Source: a virus
Reading direction: 5' to 3' (one strand)
IMG/VR virus record: IMGVR_UViG_3300006802_000653
Location: 1 to 22,318 of that record
Length of the DNA stretch: 22,318 bases
The translations under genes were made by a program, and so were the position numbers. The stretch's first letter is position 1. Each line of letters begins with the position of its first letter. The notes beneath the pieces are model-generated. The model was not told the origin of the DNA, made no database searches, and saw only the letters and a list, made by a program, of their open reading frames with translations. This document shows positions 14,601 through 22,318 of this stretch, in pieces.

Positions 14601-16510
14601 TGATCACCTATAAACCATACTCCCGCAGGGATGTGGGGCAGGTAAGGGAGATCAACGATCTCCCTCTTTCCAGCGTGTTTAACGCTGCTGTTGGGTATGG
14701 GCGTGAGTTCCTCCAAGCGCAGAACGCAGTCCAGCGCATGGTTGAGATGGGAGTCGCCAGCGGCAATGTTCTCTCTCCTGACGAAGCCAACGAGAGATAC
14801 AGTATGCCGGGGCTAGAGTTCAATGAGCCGGTTTTGGAAGGTCAGGCTCAACTCATGCGTAGGCGGAAGGAGTTGGAGAACGCCCGCATGTTCTACCTCC
14901 AGAATGCGAAAGGCTTCACTGGCATGTCGGCTGCCTTTGCGGGGCAAGTCATCGGGAGCCAGATGTCGTTCACAGACTTTGGTCTCAACTTTGTCCCTAT
15001 CGTAGGGCAGGCCAAATACAGGCGCATGGCAGGCATCGCCTCGCGCACCAAGCGCGGGGCTAAGACAATCCGCATGGGCGGGGGACTTGGTCGCCCGGTC
15101 GTCCGAGTAAAGAACTCTCCGCTCATCGCCCAACGCGACCGCCTTTCGCTCGAGGAGGGTAGGTCCGTCATCGCCAGGGTGGTCGGCGGAGCAGTCGATG
15201 CTTCGGTTGGCAGCCTGATTGCGGAAATCCCAATATACATAGCCAACAGGCAGCAGCAGGCAGAATACGGATTCAACGACATCCTTATCGGTGTCGCTGG
15301 ATCGGCCATAGTCGGCGGCGGGTTGCGTGGAGCTGGCATCGTGTTTGAGAGGCTGACGGCCCCCACCAAGAGGGAGATGGCTGCCGTTGCGCATGACCAG
15401 TTCCTGAACGACGTAGACGTTGACGTTGCCGGTATCGCCAAACTTGACCGTGGCGTTATCGCCGGGGAGATACTGGCTGACGAGGCACGCAGGATGCGCG
15501 ACATGGCCGAGATCCGCAGGCTTGCCAAGAAGGCGGTCGATGATCAGGAGGCTGAAATCTATGCTGCGGTAGGTGGTGAAGGGCGTTGGTATAATGACAT
15601 TTTAAGGTCGGAAGCTTACGAAGCCCGCCTTGGAGCCAAGGATGCGGTCGAGGCTCGCAAGGCGAAGATTGCAGCCAAGGTCAGGGCGCGAGTAGAGGCG
15701 ATTGGCGTCCTTGGTCGCGTCACCAGGGAGCAGGCAATCCAGATAGGCGAGTCTGCGGCAAAGCGCGGAGGCAAAGGGCAGCAGGCAAAAACACTCAAGG
15801 CTTTGCTGGAGAGAGCCAAGGGCGGAGATGTGTCGGCAGCCGACAACATTGCCCGCATGTTTTTCCTTGAGCTTGACGAGACATCCAGGAACATCCCAAG
15901 CTTGTTCAAGACTGGGGAGGTTTCCCCGAAGTTCACTCCGGCTCAACTCAAAGCAATTGACGAAATCGTTGACCTCCTCCCAGACCGGACCAAGAAGATG
16001 ATGCAACGCATCTCTGCTGACCGTCTGGACTTTGACTCACGGATTGAGGCAGGCATCCAAGCGAAAGCCGACAGGATTGAGCGGGCGGAATACAAGAGAC
16101 GCATTGCTGACCTGAAGAGGCAGGATGCTGGCAAGAAAAGCAGATTTAAGAAGCGGGTTGAGAAGGAACGGCTCAAGCGTTACAAGGCTGAGGTCCGCAG
16201 ACTCCAGACCGAGTATGATGCCCGCACCCAGCAGTTGATTGAGGACACCTACCAGAATAGGTTGCGTGAACTCATAGATGAGCGCGGGCTCTCCAAGAGC
16301 GAACCGGGCCAGGAGCCCATCCCGAGGGAGTCCGATGCGGGCGAGGGCGGAATGGATACGACGTTCCACCAGCAGGACGCGACAGAGATTGAGGCGACCA
16401 TCAAGCGGGACGGGGAACTTACGGCATCTGAGCAGGCTTACCTTGACAACTCCTTTGACTACGAGCCGAAGGCAATCGAGGAAGGATTGCTCTGCATGAG
16501 GAAAGGATGA
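14600..16510 (+). CDS. Internal virion protein with glycine-rich hydrophobic core (first part of gp16 equivalent?)
   Basis: A 636-residue protein starting at an ATG that overlaps the gp15-like stop. Around residues 60-130 it carries LVRRK-like helices (AQLMRRRKELENARMFYLQN), followed by GFTGMSAAFAGQVIGSQMSF and TDFGLNFVPIVGQ. A similar 'a..aGs..dP.n...fvPi.G' segment occurs in phage ejection proteins. Two more Gly/Ala-rich hydrophobic stretches (about 189-246: VIARVVGGAVDASVGSLIAE and ILIGVAGSAIVGGGLRGAG) could insert in membranes. From about 490 to 565 there is a highly charged coiled coil (KKRVEKERLKRYKAEVRRLQ). I see no lytic transglycosylase motif. Together with the next gene it spans more than T7 gp16 (1,318), so the two may be a split version. 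Confidence 0.7.
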   Translation: MITYKPYSRRDVGQVREINDLPLSSVFNAAVGYGREFLQAQNAVQRMVEMGVASGNVLSPDEANERYSMPGLEFNEPVLEGQAQLMRRRKELENARMFYLQNAKGFTGMSAAFAGQVIGSQMSFTDFGLNFVPIVGQAKYRRMAGIASRTKRGAKTIRMGGGLGRPVVRVKNSPLIAQRDRLSLEEGRSVIARVVGGAVDASVGSLIAEIPIYIANRQQQAEYGFNDILIGVAGSAIVGGGLRGAGIVFERLTAPTKREMAAVAHDQFLNDVDVDVAGIAKLDRGVIAGEILADEARRMRDMAEIRRLAKKAVDDQEAEIYAAVGGEGRWYNDILRSEAYEARLGAKDAVEARKAKIAAKVRARVEAIGVLGRVTREQAIQIGESAAKRGGKGQQAKTLKALLERAKGGDVSAADNIARMFFLELDETSRNIPSLFKTGEVSPKFTPAQLKAIDEIVDLLPDRTKKMMQRISADRLDFDSRIEAGIQAKADRIERAEYKRRIADLKRQDAGKKSRFKKRVEKERLKRYKAEVRRLQTEYDARTQQLIEDTYQNRLRELIDERGLSKSEPGQEPIPRESDAGEGGMDTTFHQQDATEIEATIKRDGELTASEQAYLDNSFDYEPKAIEEGLLCMRKG

Positions 16511-16511
16511 C

Positions 16512-19139
16512 ATGCCAAAAAACCGTTGCATAGACAGGGTCGTAAAAGCCTCTGGTGACAAGAAGATCACCAAGCAGCAGGCCGAGGAAATCCTTCGTGA
16601 GATTGAAGCTCAGATCCACAAGCGCGAAGGCGTGGAGCCGAAGTTTGCCTCGCTGGAAGCTGCTCAGGCGGCAATGAACGATGTCATTGACAAGCTTGAA
16701 GCCAAGAAGGTCATCGACAAACGCCGCAGGTTGAAGGCGATTGCCTCCGACCGGGACTTCTTCAGGCGGGCTGAAGGGTTTGAGAACAAGGCTGACGCCC
16801 TATTGTCGTCCATCGGCAAGTTTGGGAGGACAGAGGCAGACGTTCAGGGAGGCAGGAACTCTGTCGAGGGGCACTTCGTTGCCTTAACTGCTGCTTACCA
16901 AGGCAGGCTTGAGGCGAGGCTTCACAAAAAGGGGCTTTGGGCAGACTTCAAGAGCAACAGGCTGGAGCGCGAGATAGCCAACGAGATGCAGCAACTCTCC
17001 ATGGGGGAGAAGGGCAACCCGGGCGTATCCGGCAGCAACGCTGCAAAGAGAATAGCTGCCGAGGTTCACTCCATAATGAGAGACCTTGTCGGCAAGCAGA
17101 ACGAGAACGGGGCAGACATTAAAATACGAGCCGACTACATCCTGCCGCAGACGCACGATCACACGGTCATCCGGTCCCTAGGGGGAAAGGAGGCAAGTCA
17201 GGGATTGTGGAAGAAGGACATTTTGGAAGGCATTGATTCTGAAGCAACCTTCAAGGGCGCAGATGAAGACGCCTTCCTGAACTCTGTCCACGAGGATTTT
17301 TACAACAACTTCTTTGACAAGGTCCGCGTTGACGAGTTTGCCGACGGAAAGGTTGACCGTGTCATCCTTCCGAAGGCTGGGCAGCACGGCAGCCTTGCCA
17401 AAAAGCTTGGGGCGGAGCGTGTCCTTCACTTCAAGGACGCGGACTCATGGTTCAACTACAACAAGAAGTATGGGAGGCACAAGTTCTTGGCCCAGGCAAT
17501 CATGGCCGACATCGAGACGCGGGCGCGTAGTATCGCACTGATGTCTGAGTTCACTCATAATCCCGGCGAGGCTTTTGAGCGAAGGCTTCGCGGGCTCATG
17601 GCTCTCGTAAAAGACAAGCCTGATTCAGCAAGGCAGCTTGACGCCTTCAAGGGGCGCGAAGGCAGGCAGATCGAGGCAGCATGGAACGAGGCGACTGGAG
17701 CCAATGCGTCCGAAGGAACCAACACTTTTAACACCTACATGAACGGGCTCAAGACGTTGCAGTCCGTGTCAAAGCTTGGTGGGGCGGCTCCAGCCTCCCT
17801 GCCTGACTTGTTTACAAGTTCGGCAAAGCTTATGGCAACCATGTCCGCTGATGGCAGCGGGTGGGGAAAGGGACTTGAGGCGGCCGTCAGGGTCATCAAG
17901 GAAGTCCCTTCCGCCTTTAAGGCTGTATTGGGCAAGGGCTCAGGCGCAGCCTGGGCCCGGGTTAATGGCGTCATGTCTGACTCATTCAGTATGGGAATTG
18001 CCGAGCGGTGGGGGTCTACTGTTACCGGGGCGGGTAGGGCAAATGAGATGTTCAAGGCTATAACCAATGCCTTCTTCAAGATCAACCTACTTGGGTGGTG
18101 GACTGACACTATTCGGGTAGCGGCGCACAACGCCCATGCCGCCCTGCTTGGTGAGTTCTCAAAGGTTGACTTCAGCAAGCTGCCCGGAGGTATGCGGGCT
18201 GACATGGTCGAGGCGGGCATCACGGAACTTGAGTGGGACGCCATGCGTCGCACGGCAATGCAAATCAACGAAGATGGGGCGAGGATGGTTGCCGCCGACA
18301 CCGTTGGAAGCGGCGACTACTCAGCAGTCCTCAAAGAGAGGGGGCTTACGAACACTCCGGCCAACCTCCAGAAGGTGGCAAACGATGTTGAGTTGAAGAC
18401 CCGCATCTACATGGACAACCTGCTTGAGCAGTCTGTCCCGACTCCAGGCATGGAGGAGCGGCTTATCATGAGGGGATACAGGCATACGGACGACTACTTC
18501 GCTGGAATGCTTGGAGTCCTGCTTCAGTTCAAGACGCACCCAATCACGGTCTACAACAAGATTGTCAGGCGCGCCTACAAGAAGTCGGGTGCAGCAGGGG
18601 TAGGAGAATTCCTCGCCAAGGGAGGTAGCGCAAGAAATAACCTGATGATGATGATAGGGCTGACAACAGTCGCGGGTTACTTGTCTGGAGCAGCTAAAGA
18701 CATCATGCGCGGCAAGACGCCTAAAGACCCAAAGAATGTTAAGACCTGGCTGGACGCCGCCTCAAGGGGCGGCGGGTTAGGCATTTTCGGAGATGTCCTG
18801 TTCCGTGAGTATGACAATCACTTGAGCAAGGCTTCATCCGTGTTTGTTGGCCCAACAGTTGGTGGCTTGGTGGACCCGCTAGCGTCGTCTGTTTCGGCGA
18901 TTGCCCATGACGGAGACGTCGATGCGGCTCAGGCTTCATTGTACAAGGCCGCCAGGGACAACACTCCATTTGCGAACCTGTTCTACATCAAGCCACTGAT
19001 GGACCAGTTGATCTGGTTCAACATGAATGAGTTCTTCTCGCCGGGGTGGGAGAAGAGATACAAAGCAAGAATGGATGACGCAGGGCAGGAATTTATAGAC
19101 TTGCCAGTCGTTGGGGAGTTTGGAAACCCGAGCGAATAA
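16512..19139 (+). CDS. Large internal virion / DNA-ejection protein (second part of gp16 equivalent?)
   Basis: An 875-residue protein with AAAGGA as ribosome site, 1 nt after the previous stop. The N-terminus CIDRVVKASGDKKITKQQAE begins a helical region typical of large phage internal proteins. A middle motif, FKDADSWFNYNKKYGRHKFL (about residues 306-325), recurs in ejection proteins as 'F.d...w..yn..yG'. The C-terminus contains a hydrophobic MMMIGLTTVAGYLSGAAKDI (about 710-730). It then has the very recognisable 'GKTP.D..N..TWL.A...GGGLGI.GD.LF' block (about 735-764). That block ends many podophage gp16-type proteins. No catalytic lysozyme, peptidase or ART motif was found. Expected role: injected with the genome to bridge the periplasm and inner membrane. 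Confidence 0.75.
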   Translation: MPKNRCIDRVVKASGDKKITKQQAEEILREIEAQIHKREGVEPKFASLEAAQAAMNDVIDKLEAKKVIDKRRRLKAIASDRDFFRRAEGFENKADALLSSIGKFGRTEADVQGGRNSVEGHFVALTAAYQGRLEARLHKKGLWADFKSNRLEREIANEMQQLSMGEKGNPGVSGSNAAKRIAAEVHSIMRDLVGKQNENGADIKIRADYILPQTHDHTVIRSLGGKEASQGLWKKDILEGIDSEATFKGADEDAFLNSVHEDFYNNFFDKVRVDEFADGKVDRVILPKAGQHGSLAKKLGAERVLHFKDADSWFNYNKKYGRHKFLAQAIMADIETRARSIALMSEFTHNPGEAFERRLRGLMALVKDKPDSARQLDAFKGREGRQIEAAWNEATGANASEGTNTFNTYMNGLKTLQSVSKLGGAAPASLPDLFTSSAKLMATMSADGSGWGKGLEAAVRVIKEVPSAFKAVLGKGSGAAWARVNGVMSDSFSMGIAERWGSTVTGAGRANEMFKAITNAFFKINLLGWWTDTIRVAAHNAHAALLGEFSKVDFSKLPGGMRADMVEAGITELEWDAMRRTAMQINEDGARMVAADTVGSGDYSAVLKERGLTNTPANLQKVANDVELKTRIYMDNLLEQSVPTPGMEERLIMRGYRHTDDYFAGMLGVLLQFKTHPITVYNKIVRRAYKKSGAAGVGEFLAKGGSARNNLMMMIGLTTVAGYLSGAAKDIMRGKTPKDPKNVKTWLDAASRGGGLGIFGDVLFREYDNHLSKASSVFVGPTVGGLVDPLASSVSAIAHDGDVDAAQASLYKAARDNTPFANLFYIKPLMDQLIWFNMNEFFSPGWEKRYKARMDDAGQEFIDLPVVGEFGNPSE

Positions 19140-19190
19140 AACTGAAACTTCTTGACCATTTTGACAAATGGATCTGAATAGGATAGAGCA
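19140..19190 (+). promoter_or_regulatory. Intergenic hairpin and promoter-like element before the fibre gene
   Basis: This is the only clear gap (51 nt) in the tail block. CCATTT (19156-19161) pairs with AAATGG (19166-19171) around loop TGAC. TTGACC (19152-19157) and TTGACA (19161-19166) overlap this palindrome. With TTGACA, a 17-nt spacer leads to TAGAGC (19184-19189), a poor -10. AGGA (19180-19183) is a good ribosome site for ATG 19191. A separate promoter or an operator for the fibre gene is possible. No U tract follows the stem, so it is not an intrinsic terminator. Confidence 0.3.
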
Positions 19191-22100
19191 ATGAGCCTTA
19201 CAGACACAGACAGACACGCAAGTTACATCGCCAACGGGTCAACGACCGAGTTCTCGTTCCCGCATAAATTCTTGGCGAACGCACACCTACAGGTCTACGA
19301 CGCGGGCACGTTGCAAACCATCACCACCGATTACACCGTAACAGGGGCCGGGGAGGAAAGCGGCGGGACTGTGACGTTCACGACTGCGCCGACTGATGGC
19401 AACACGGTTCTGATTCTAAGGGTCACACCCAACACTCAGCCCACTGACTGGGTTGCCAATGCGCGGTTCAATGCGCAGGACATCGAGGACGACCTGGACC
19501 GCAGGGCCATGGTCGTTATTGACAACTACCCGACGATTCAGTCCAACGCAGGAACGCCCGAATCGGTAGTGACAGGCTTTGCGGATCGCGGCGACTTTTG
19601 CTACGACTCAACCAACAGCATTCTCTATCATAAGTCTTCGGGCAACGGGACTGATACGGGCTGGGAGAAGGTGACGGATGTTTCGGACCTCGACCTGTCA
19701 GACATTAACGATGTCACCCTCACGTCCATCGCCTCCGGTGAGATCCTTGTCTGGGATGGAAGCGGCTGGGTGAACAACACGCTGGCCGAGGCAGGGATTG
19801 CCCCGGCTTCGCACACACACGCCGCCACAGATATTACATCAGGGACACTCCCGCCTGCGCGACTTGGGGCAGATTCAATTGACGCCATCACTGAGATTGC
19901 CAGCAGCCTAAAGTCGGGCAGCGATGGAACTCTGATTACGGGCACCGCTGGAACCAGCGGGGACTTGTCTCAGTGGGACGCCAACGGTGACCTTGTGGAT
20001 GGTCCGACTCCACCAAGTGGAACTATCGTAGGAACGACGGACACGCAGACGTTGACCAACAAGACGATTGACGACTTCACCAACACGGTTCATGCAGACT
20101 TTGTTCACATTCAGGTGCGCAACGAGTCAGGGTCTGCGCTGAGTGCTGGCGATGTCGTTTACACCTCGGGGTGGTCGGTCGGGCAGTCAAAGACTTTAGT
20201 CTCCCTCGCTGACGCATCGTCTGCATCCACAATTCCCGCATTGGGCATTATGAATGAAGCGTTGTCGAATAACGCTACAGGAGAGGTGATCGTCAAGGGA
20301 CTCGTTGAGAACATTGACACATCCTCTTGGTCAGAGGGCGACATCCTTTATGTGAGTGAGACTGCTGGAGCCCTAACATCGACAAAGCCTACAGGCTCTG
20401 CGCAAGTGGAGGCGGTGGCGACGGTTCTGCGCTCTCACGCATCTTTGGGAATTATTTCGGTGAACACTCGCGCCGTTCCGTATGTGACCGGCTTCGCGGC
20501 GACACTGCTTGACGACGGGACTGCCTCGGCGGCGCGAAGCACGCTTGGCGCCGCCAGTAGTTCTCATACCCATGATGCGAGCGAGATCGTTTCCGGCACA
20601 ATGGCTGACGCCCGCATTGCGGAGTCAAACGTCACTCAGCATGAGGCTGCGTTGTCGATTGCTGCCGACCAGGTTGATTTTGCTGGCGCGGGGGCGATCC
20701 CAACCACGGCAGATTCGGATCTCGTTTTGATTGAGGACGTCACTGACAACACCGTCAAGAAAGCGTCCCTCCTCCAGTTGATGGCGCACACTCACAGTCA
20801 TGCTGCGAGCGAGGTGGTGTCAGGGACATTCGCTGACGCCCGCATTTCGGAGTCCAGCGTCACTCAACACGAGGCGGCGTTGTCGGTTGCCTACTCACAG
20901 TTGACGTCCCTTGCGATTGATTCCGGCGACATTGTTGCGGACATCGTCACCGGACTGACCGAGGAGGCATCCCCGGCCGCTGGCGACTTCTTGCTGGGCG
21001 TGGAGTCCGGGGGTGCGTTGCGAAAATTCGACATCGACAATCTCCCTAGCGGTGGTGGAGGCGGTGGAGATTTCATGGCTGATGGTTCCGTTCCCATGAC
21101 GGGGGATTTGGACTTGGGCGGCAACGCTGTATTGGATGCTGATACTTTGACGACGGCCTACCGACTCGCCCCTTCGACCCCGGCAGCCGGATACGGGGTC
21201 TGGTATGCCGATGCTTTGGGCAAGCCATCCTTCAAGAATGCGTCAGGCACAATCTATGATTTGACTGACTTGGACGGAGCAGTCTCCGATCTGTCCGATG
21301 TAACGATTACCTCGATTGCGTCCGGGGAGCTGCTCAAGTGGAATGGTTCGGCCTGGATCAACAACACATTGGCCGAGGCTGGGATTGCTGCGGCTTCCCA
21401 CACCCATACGGAATCCGACATCACGGATCTGGGCGCTTACATCACAGCGTCATCTAATGACACGCTGACGAACAAGACCATCGACGCCAGCCAGTTGGTA
21501 GTGACCAACAACTTCGACTACGGCGAATACAACGTTTACGCCAACCTGTTTGGCTCGACGTTGGACAACACCACCTACGCTGACCTAAGCAGCAGCGAGT
21601 GGGAGTTTTACGTCGGAGGGTTGGCAGCCCTGCATCTGGACAGTGCGCAGGACGCTACTTTCTATGGCAACATCGCTGGCCCGACGACGCAGGTCTCGTC
21701 GCACCACATCCTCGACCACACGACGACGCCGTCCGCTCCCATTGGGGGCACTTCGCACCTCTACGCCAAGTCAGACGGCGAGTTGTATTTCTACGCCCAC
21801 GGCGGAAGCGAAGTTCAGGTCACCACAGGTGGAGCGGTCCGCTACGCCGCTGGCGACCTTATTTTGGGCACCACAACGCAAGTCTCGGGCGACATCAACC
21901 AATTGCACAATGTTGTGCCCTCTGCTGCGACGGTTATTACCATGCCGTCTGGCGGGTCTAACGGTGACCAGATCGCGTTCAACATCACCAACAACTCCAA
22001 CCACTATGCTGTGACGCTGGAACTGTCCGGCGGCACGGATATGTGGGTCTTTAATGGTTCCGGCTTCGCTGAGTTCGTCTGGATTGGTAGTGACTGGTCG

Positions 22101-22318
22101 CTGCTGAACGCTTCGGAGAACTTCAACGGGGCGAAGGGCGACATCACAGTAGGCAAGGGCAGCGGCCAGTCGGTGAACCTACCAGTGGGAACCAACGGGT
22201 ATGTGCTTACCGCCGACAGCACCGAGACCTCCGGCGTCAAGTGGGCGGCGGCGGGGGGGCAGAGCAACGAATTTTCCGACAACGTTTTCCGCATTCAGGA
22301 CGAAGGCGACACGACCAA
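19191..22318 (+). CDS. Tail fibre protein, 3'-incomplete (T7 gp17-like N-terminus, repeat-rich shaft)
   Basis: The frame is open from ATG 19191 to the right edge, giving more than 1,040 codons without a stop. Residues 1-110 match the T7 fibre virion-attachment domain in layout: IANGSTTEFSFPHKFLANAH, then TDYTVTG, DGNTVLILRVTP and then FNAQDIEDDLDRRAM. Downstream come repeat modules with four HTH tripeptides (near residues 208, 459, 533, 737) and two TLTNKTI motifs (287, 758). Between these sits a beta domain at about 313-424 (GSALSAGDVVYTSG through HASLGIISV) common in phage tail proteins. A further shaft start FMADGSVPMTGDLDLGGNAV follows. The C-terminal receptor-binding tip lies outside the window. 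It probably binds the host surface as a trimer. Confidence 0.9.
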   Translation, partial: MSLTDTDRHASYIANGSTTEFSFPHKFLANAHLQVYDAGTLQTITTDYTVTGAGEESGGTVTFTTAPTDGNTVLILRVTPNTQPTDWVANARFNAQDIEDDLDRRAMVVIDNYPTIQSNAGTPESVVTGFADRGDFCYDSTNSILYHKSSGNGTDTGWEKVTDVSDLDLSDINDVTLTSIASGEILVWDGSGWVNNTLAEAGIAPASHTHAATDITSGTLPPARLGADSIDAITEIASSLKSGSDGTLITGTAGTSGDLSQWDANGDLVDGPTPPSGTIVGTTDTQTLTNKTIDDFTNTVHADFVHIQVRNESGSALSAGDVVYTSGWSVGQSKTLVSLADASSASTIPALGIMNEALSNNATGEVIVKGLVENIDTSSWSEGDILYVSETAGALTSTKPTGSAQVEAVATVLRSHASLGIISVNTRAVPYVTGFAATLLDDGTASAARSTLGAASSSHTHDASEIVSGTMADARIAESNVTQHEAALSIAADQVDFAGAGAIPTTADSDLVLIEDVTDNTVKKASLLQLMAHTHSHAASEVVSGTFADARISESSVTQHEAALSVAYSQLTSLAIDSGDIVADIVTGLTEEASPAAGDFLLGVESGGALRKFDIDNLPSGGGGGGDFMADGSVPMTGDLDLGGNAVLDADTLTTAYRLAPSTPAAGYGVWYADALGKPSFKNASGTIYDLTDLDGAVSDLSDVTITSIASGELLKWNGSAWINNTLAEAGIAAASHTHTESDITDLGAYITASSNDTLTNKTIDASQLVVTNNFDYGEYNVYANLFGSTLDNTTYADLSSSEWEFYVGGLAALHLDSAQDATFYGNIAGPTTQVSSHHILDHTTTPSAPIGGTSHLYAKSDGELYFYAHGGSEVQVTTGGAVRYAAGDLILGTTTQVSGDINQLHNVVPSAATVITMPSGGSNGDQIAFNITNNSNHYAVTLELSGGTDMWVFNGSGFAEFVWIGSDWSLLNASENFNGAKGDITVGKGSGQSVNLPVGTNGYVLTADSTETSGVKWAAAGGQSNEFSDNVFRIQDEGDTT
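19710..19820 (+). repeat. Fibre module A, copy 1 (37 codons)
   Basis: Encodes residues 174-210 of the fibre: DVTLTSIASGEILVWDGSGW followed by a segment ending LAEAGIAPASHTH. It matches the copy at 21297-21407 at 30 of 37 residues by direct comparison. Confidence 0.85.
20565..20663 (+). repeat. Fibre module B, copy 1 (33 codons)
   Basis: Encodes residues 459-491, starting HTHDASEIVSGTMADARIAE and ending TQHEAALSIA. It matches the copy at 20793-20891 at 26 of 33 residues. Confidence 0.85.
20793..20891 (+). repeat. Fibre module B, copy 2 (33 codons)
   Basis: Encodes residues 535-567, starting HSHAASEVVSGTFADARISE and ending TQHEAALSVA, 76 residues downstream of copy 1. A further HTH tripeptide sits immediately before it, making an H-x-H-x-H run. 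Confidence 0.85.
21297..21407 (+). repeat. Fibre module A, copy 2 (37 codons)
   Basis: Encodes residues 703-739: DVTITSIASGELLKWNGSAW followed by a segment ending LAEAGIAAASHTH. It is again followed, a little downstream, by TLTNKTI, as copy 1 is. Confidence 0.85.

Noticed and set aside
19191-22318. Diversity-generating retroelement variable repeat in the fibre
   Set aside because: No reverse transcriptase, template repeat or adenine-biased variation is visible, and the fibre end lies outside the window. The internal repeats are protein modules, not template/variable pairs.

Overview
This window is a contiguous block of virion-morphogenesis genes from a tailed bacteriophage with podovirus (T7-like) architecture. 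Every gene I can support reads rightward. Genes are packed with overlaps such as ATGA, GTGA and TAATG. The evidence for a short-tailed phage is the gene set: a portal of the T7 connector type, gp11-like and gp12-like tail tube proteins, a gp13-like acetyltransferase-fold protein, gp14/15/16-like ejection proteins, and a fibre with a T7 gp17-like N-terminus. No integrase, repressor, polymerase, lysis or tRNA gene is visible. Lifestyle and host therefore cannot be deduced. GC content is moderately high through most of the window.

Layout. Positions 1-149 carry no convincing gene and one weak promoter-like element. Two small unknown proteins (150-317, 307-468) lead into a probable small terminase with a Cys/His-rich N-terminus (470-1045), an acidic unknown protein (1042-1320) and the large terminase (1326-2720). 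Three genes then lead to the portal region: a small conserved-looking protein (2717-3031), a tiny proline-rich protein (3032-3217) and the portal (3217-4830). Next come a small unknown (4827-5081), a Bbp19-like small protein (5056-5319) and a scaffold-like protein (5316-6113). A strong intrinsic terminator follows.

A roughly 185-nt structured-looking leader precedes the major capsid gene (6361-7221) and a probable decoration or auxiliary head protein (7240-7725). A second strong terminator ends this pair, and it abuts the next start codon. The tail and ejection block then runs without gaps: gp11-like adaptor (7772-8377), gp12-like nozzle with duplicated FCCH-like domains (8377-11352), gp13-like protein (11349-11768), gp14-like (11756-12328), gp15-like (12330-14600), and two large membrane-active or ejection proteins (14600-16510, 16512-19139) where T7 has one. 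After a 51-nt gap with a hairpin, a long repeat-containing fibre gene (19191 onward) runs off the right edge without a stop.

How the parts fit together. The terminases pump DNA through the portal into a prohead built from scaffold and capsid protein. The decoration protein probably stabilises the shell. The gp11/gp12-like proteins close the portal and form the short tail. The gp14/15/16-like proteins sit inside the head and are ejected to form a conduit across the cell envelope. The fibre binds the host. The order from portal to fibre follows T7 genes 8-17, but the terminase genes sit upstream of the portal rather than at the far end as in T7.

The most interesting points are the possible translational or attenuation control around the capsid pair, the zinc-finger-like small terminase, the enlarged mosaic tail nozzle with a low-GC segment, the apparent split of the gp16 equivalent, and the modular repeats in the fibre. 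I found no clear defence system, CRISPR array, diversity-generating retroelement or other wholly new system.
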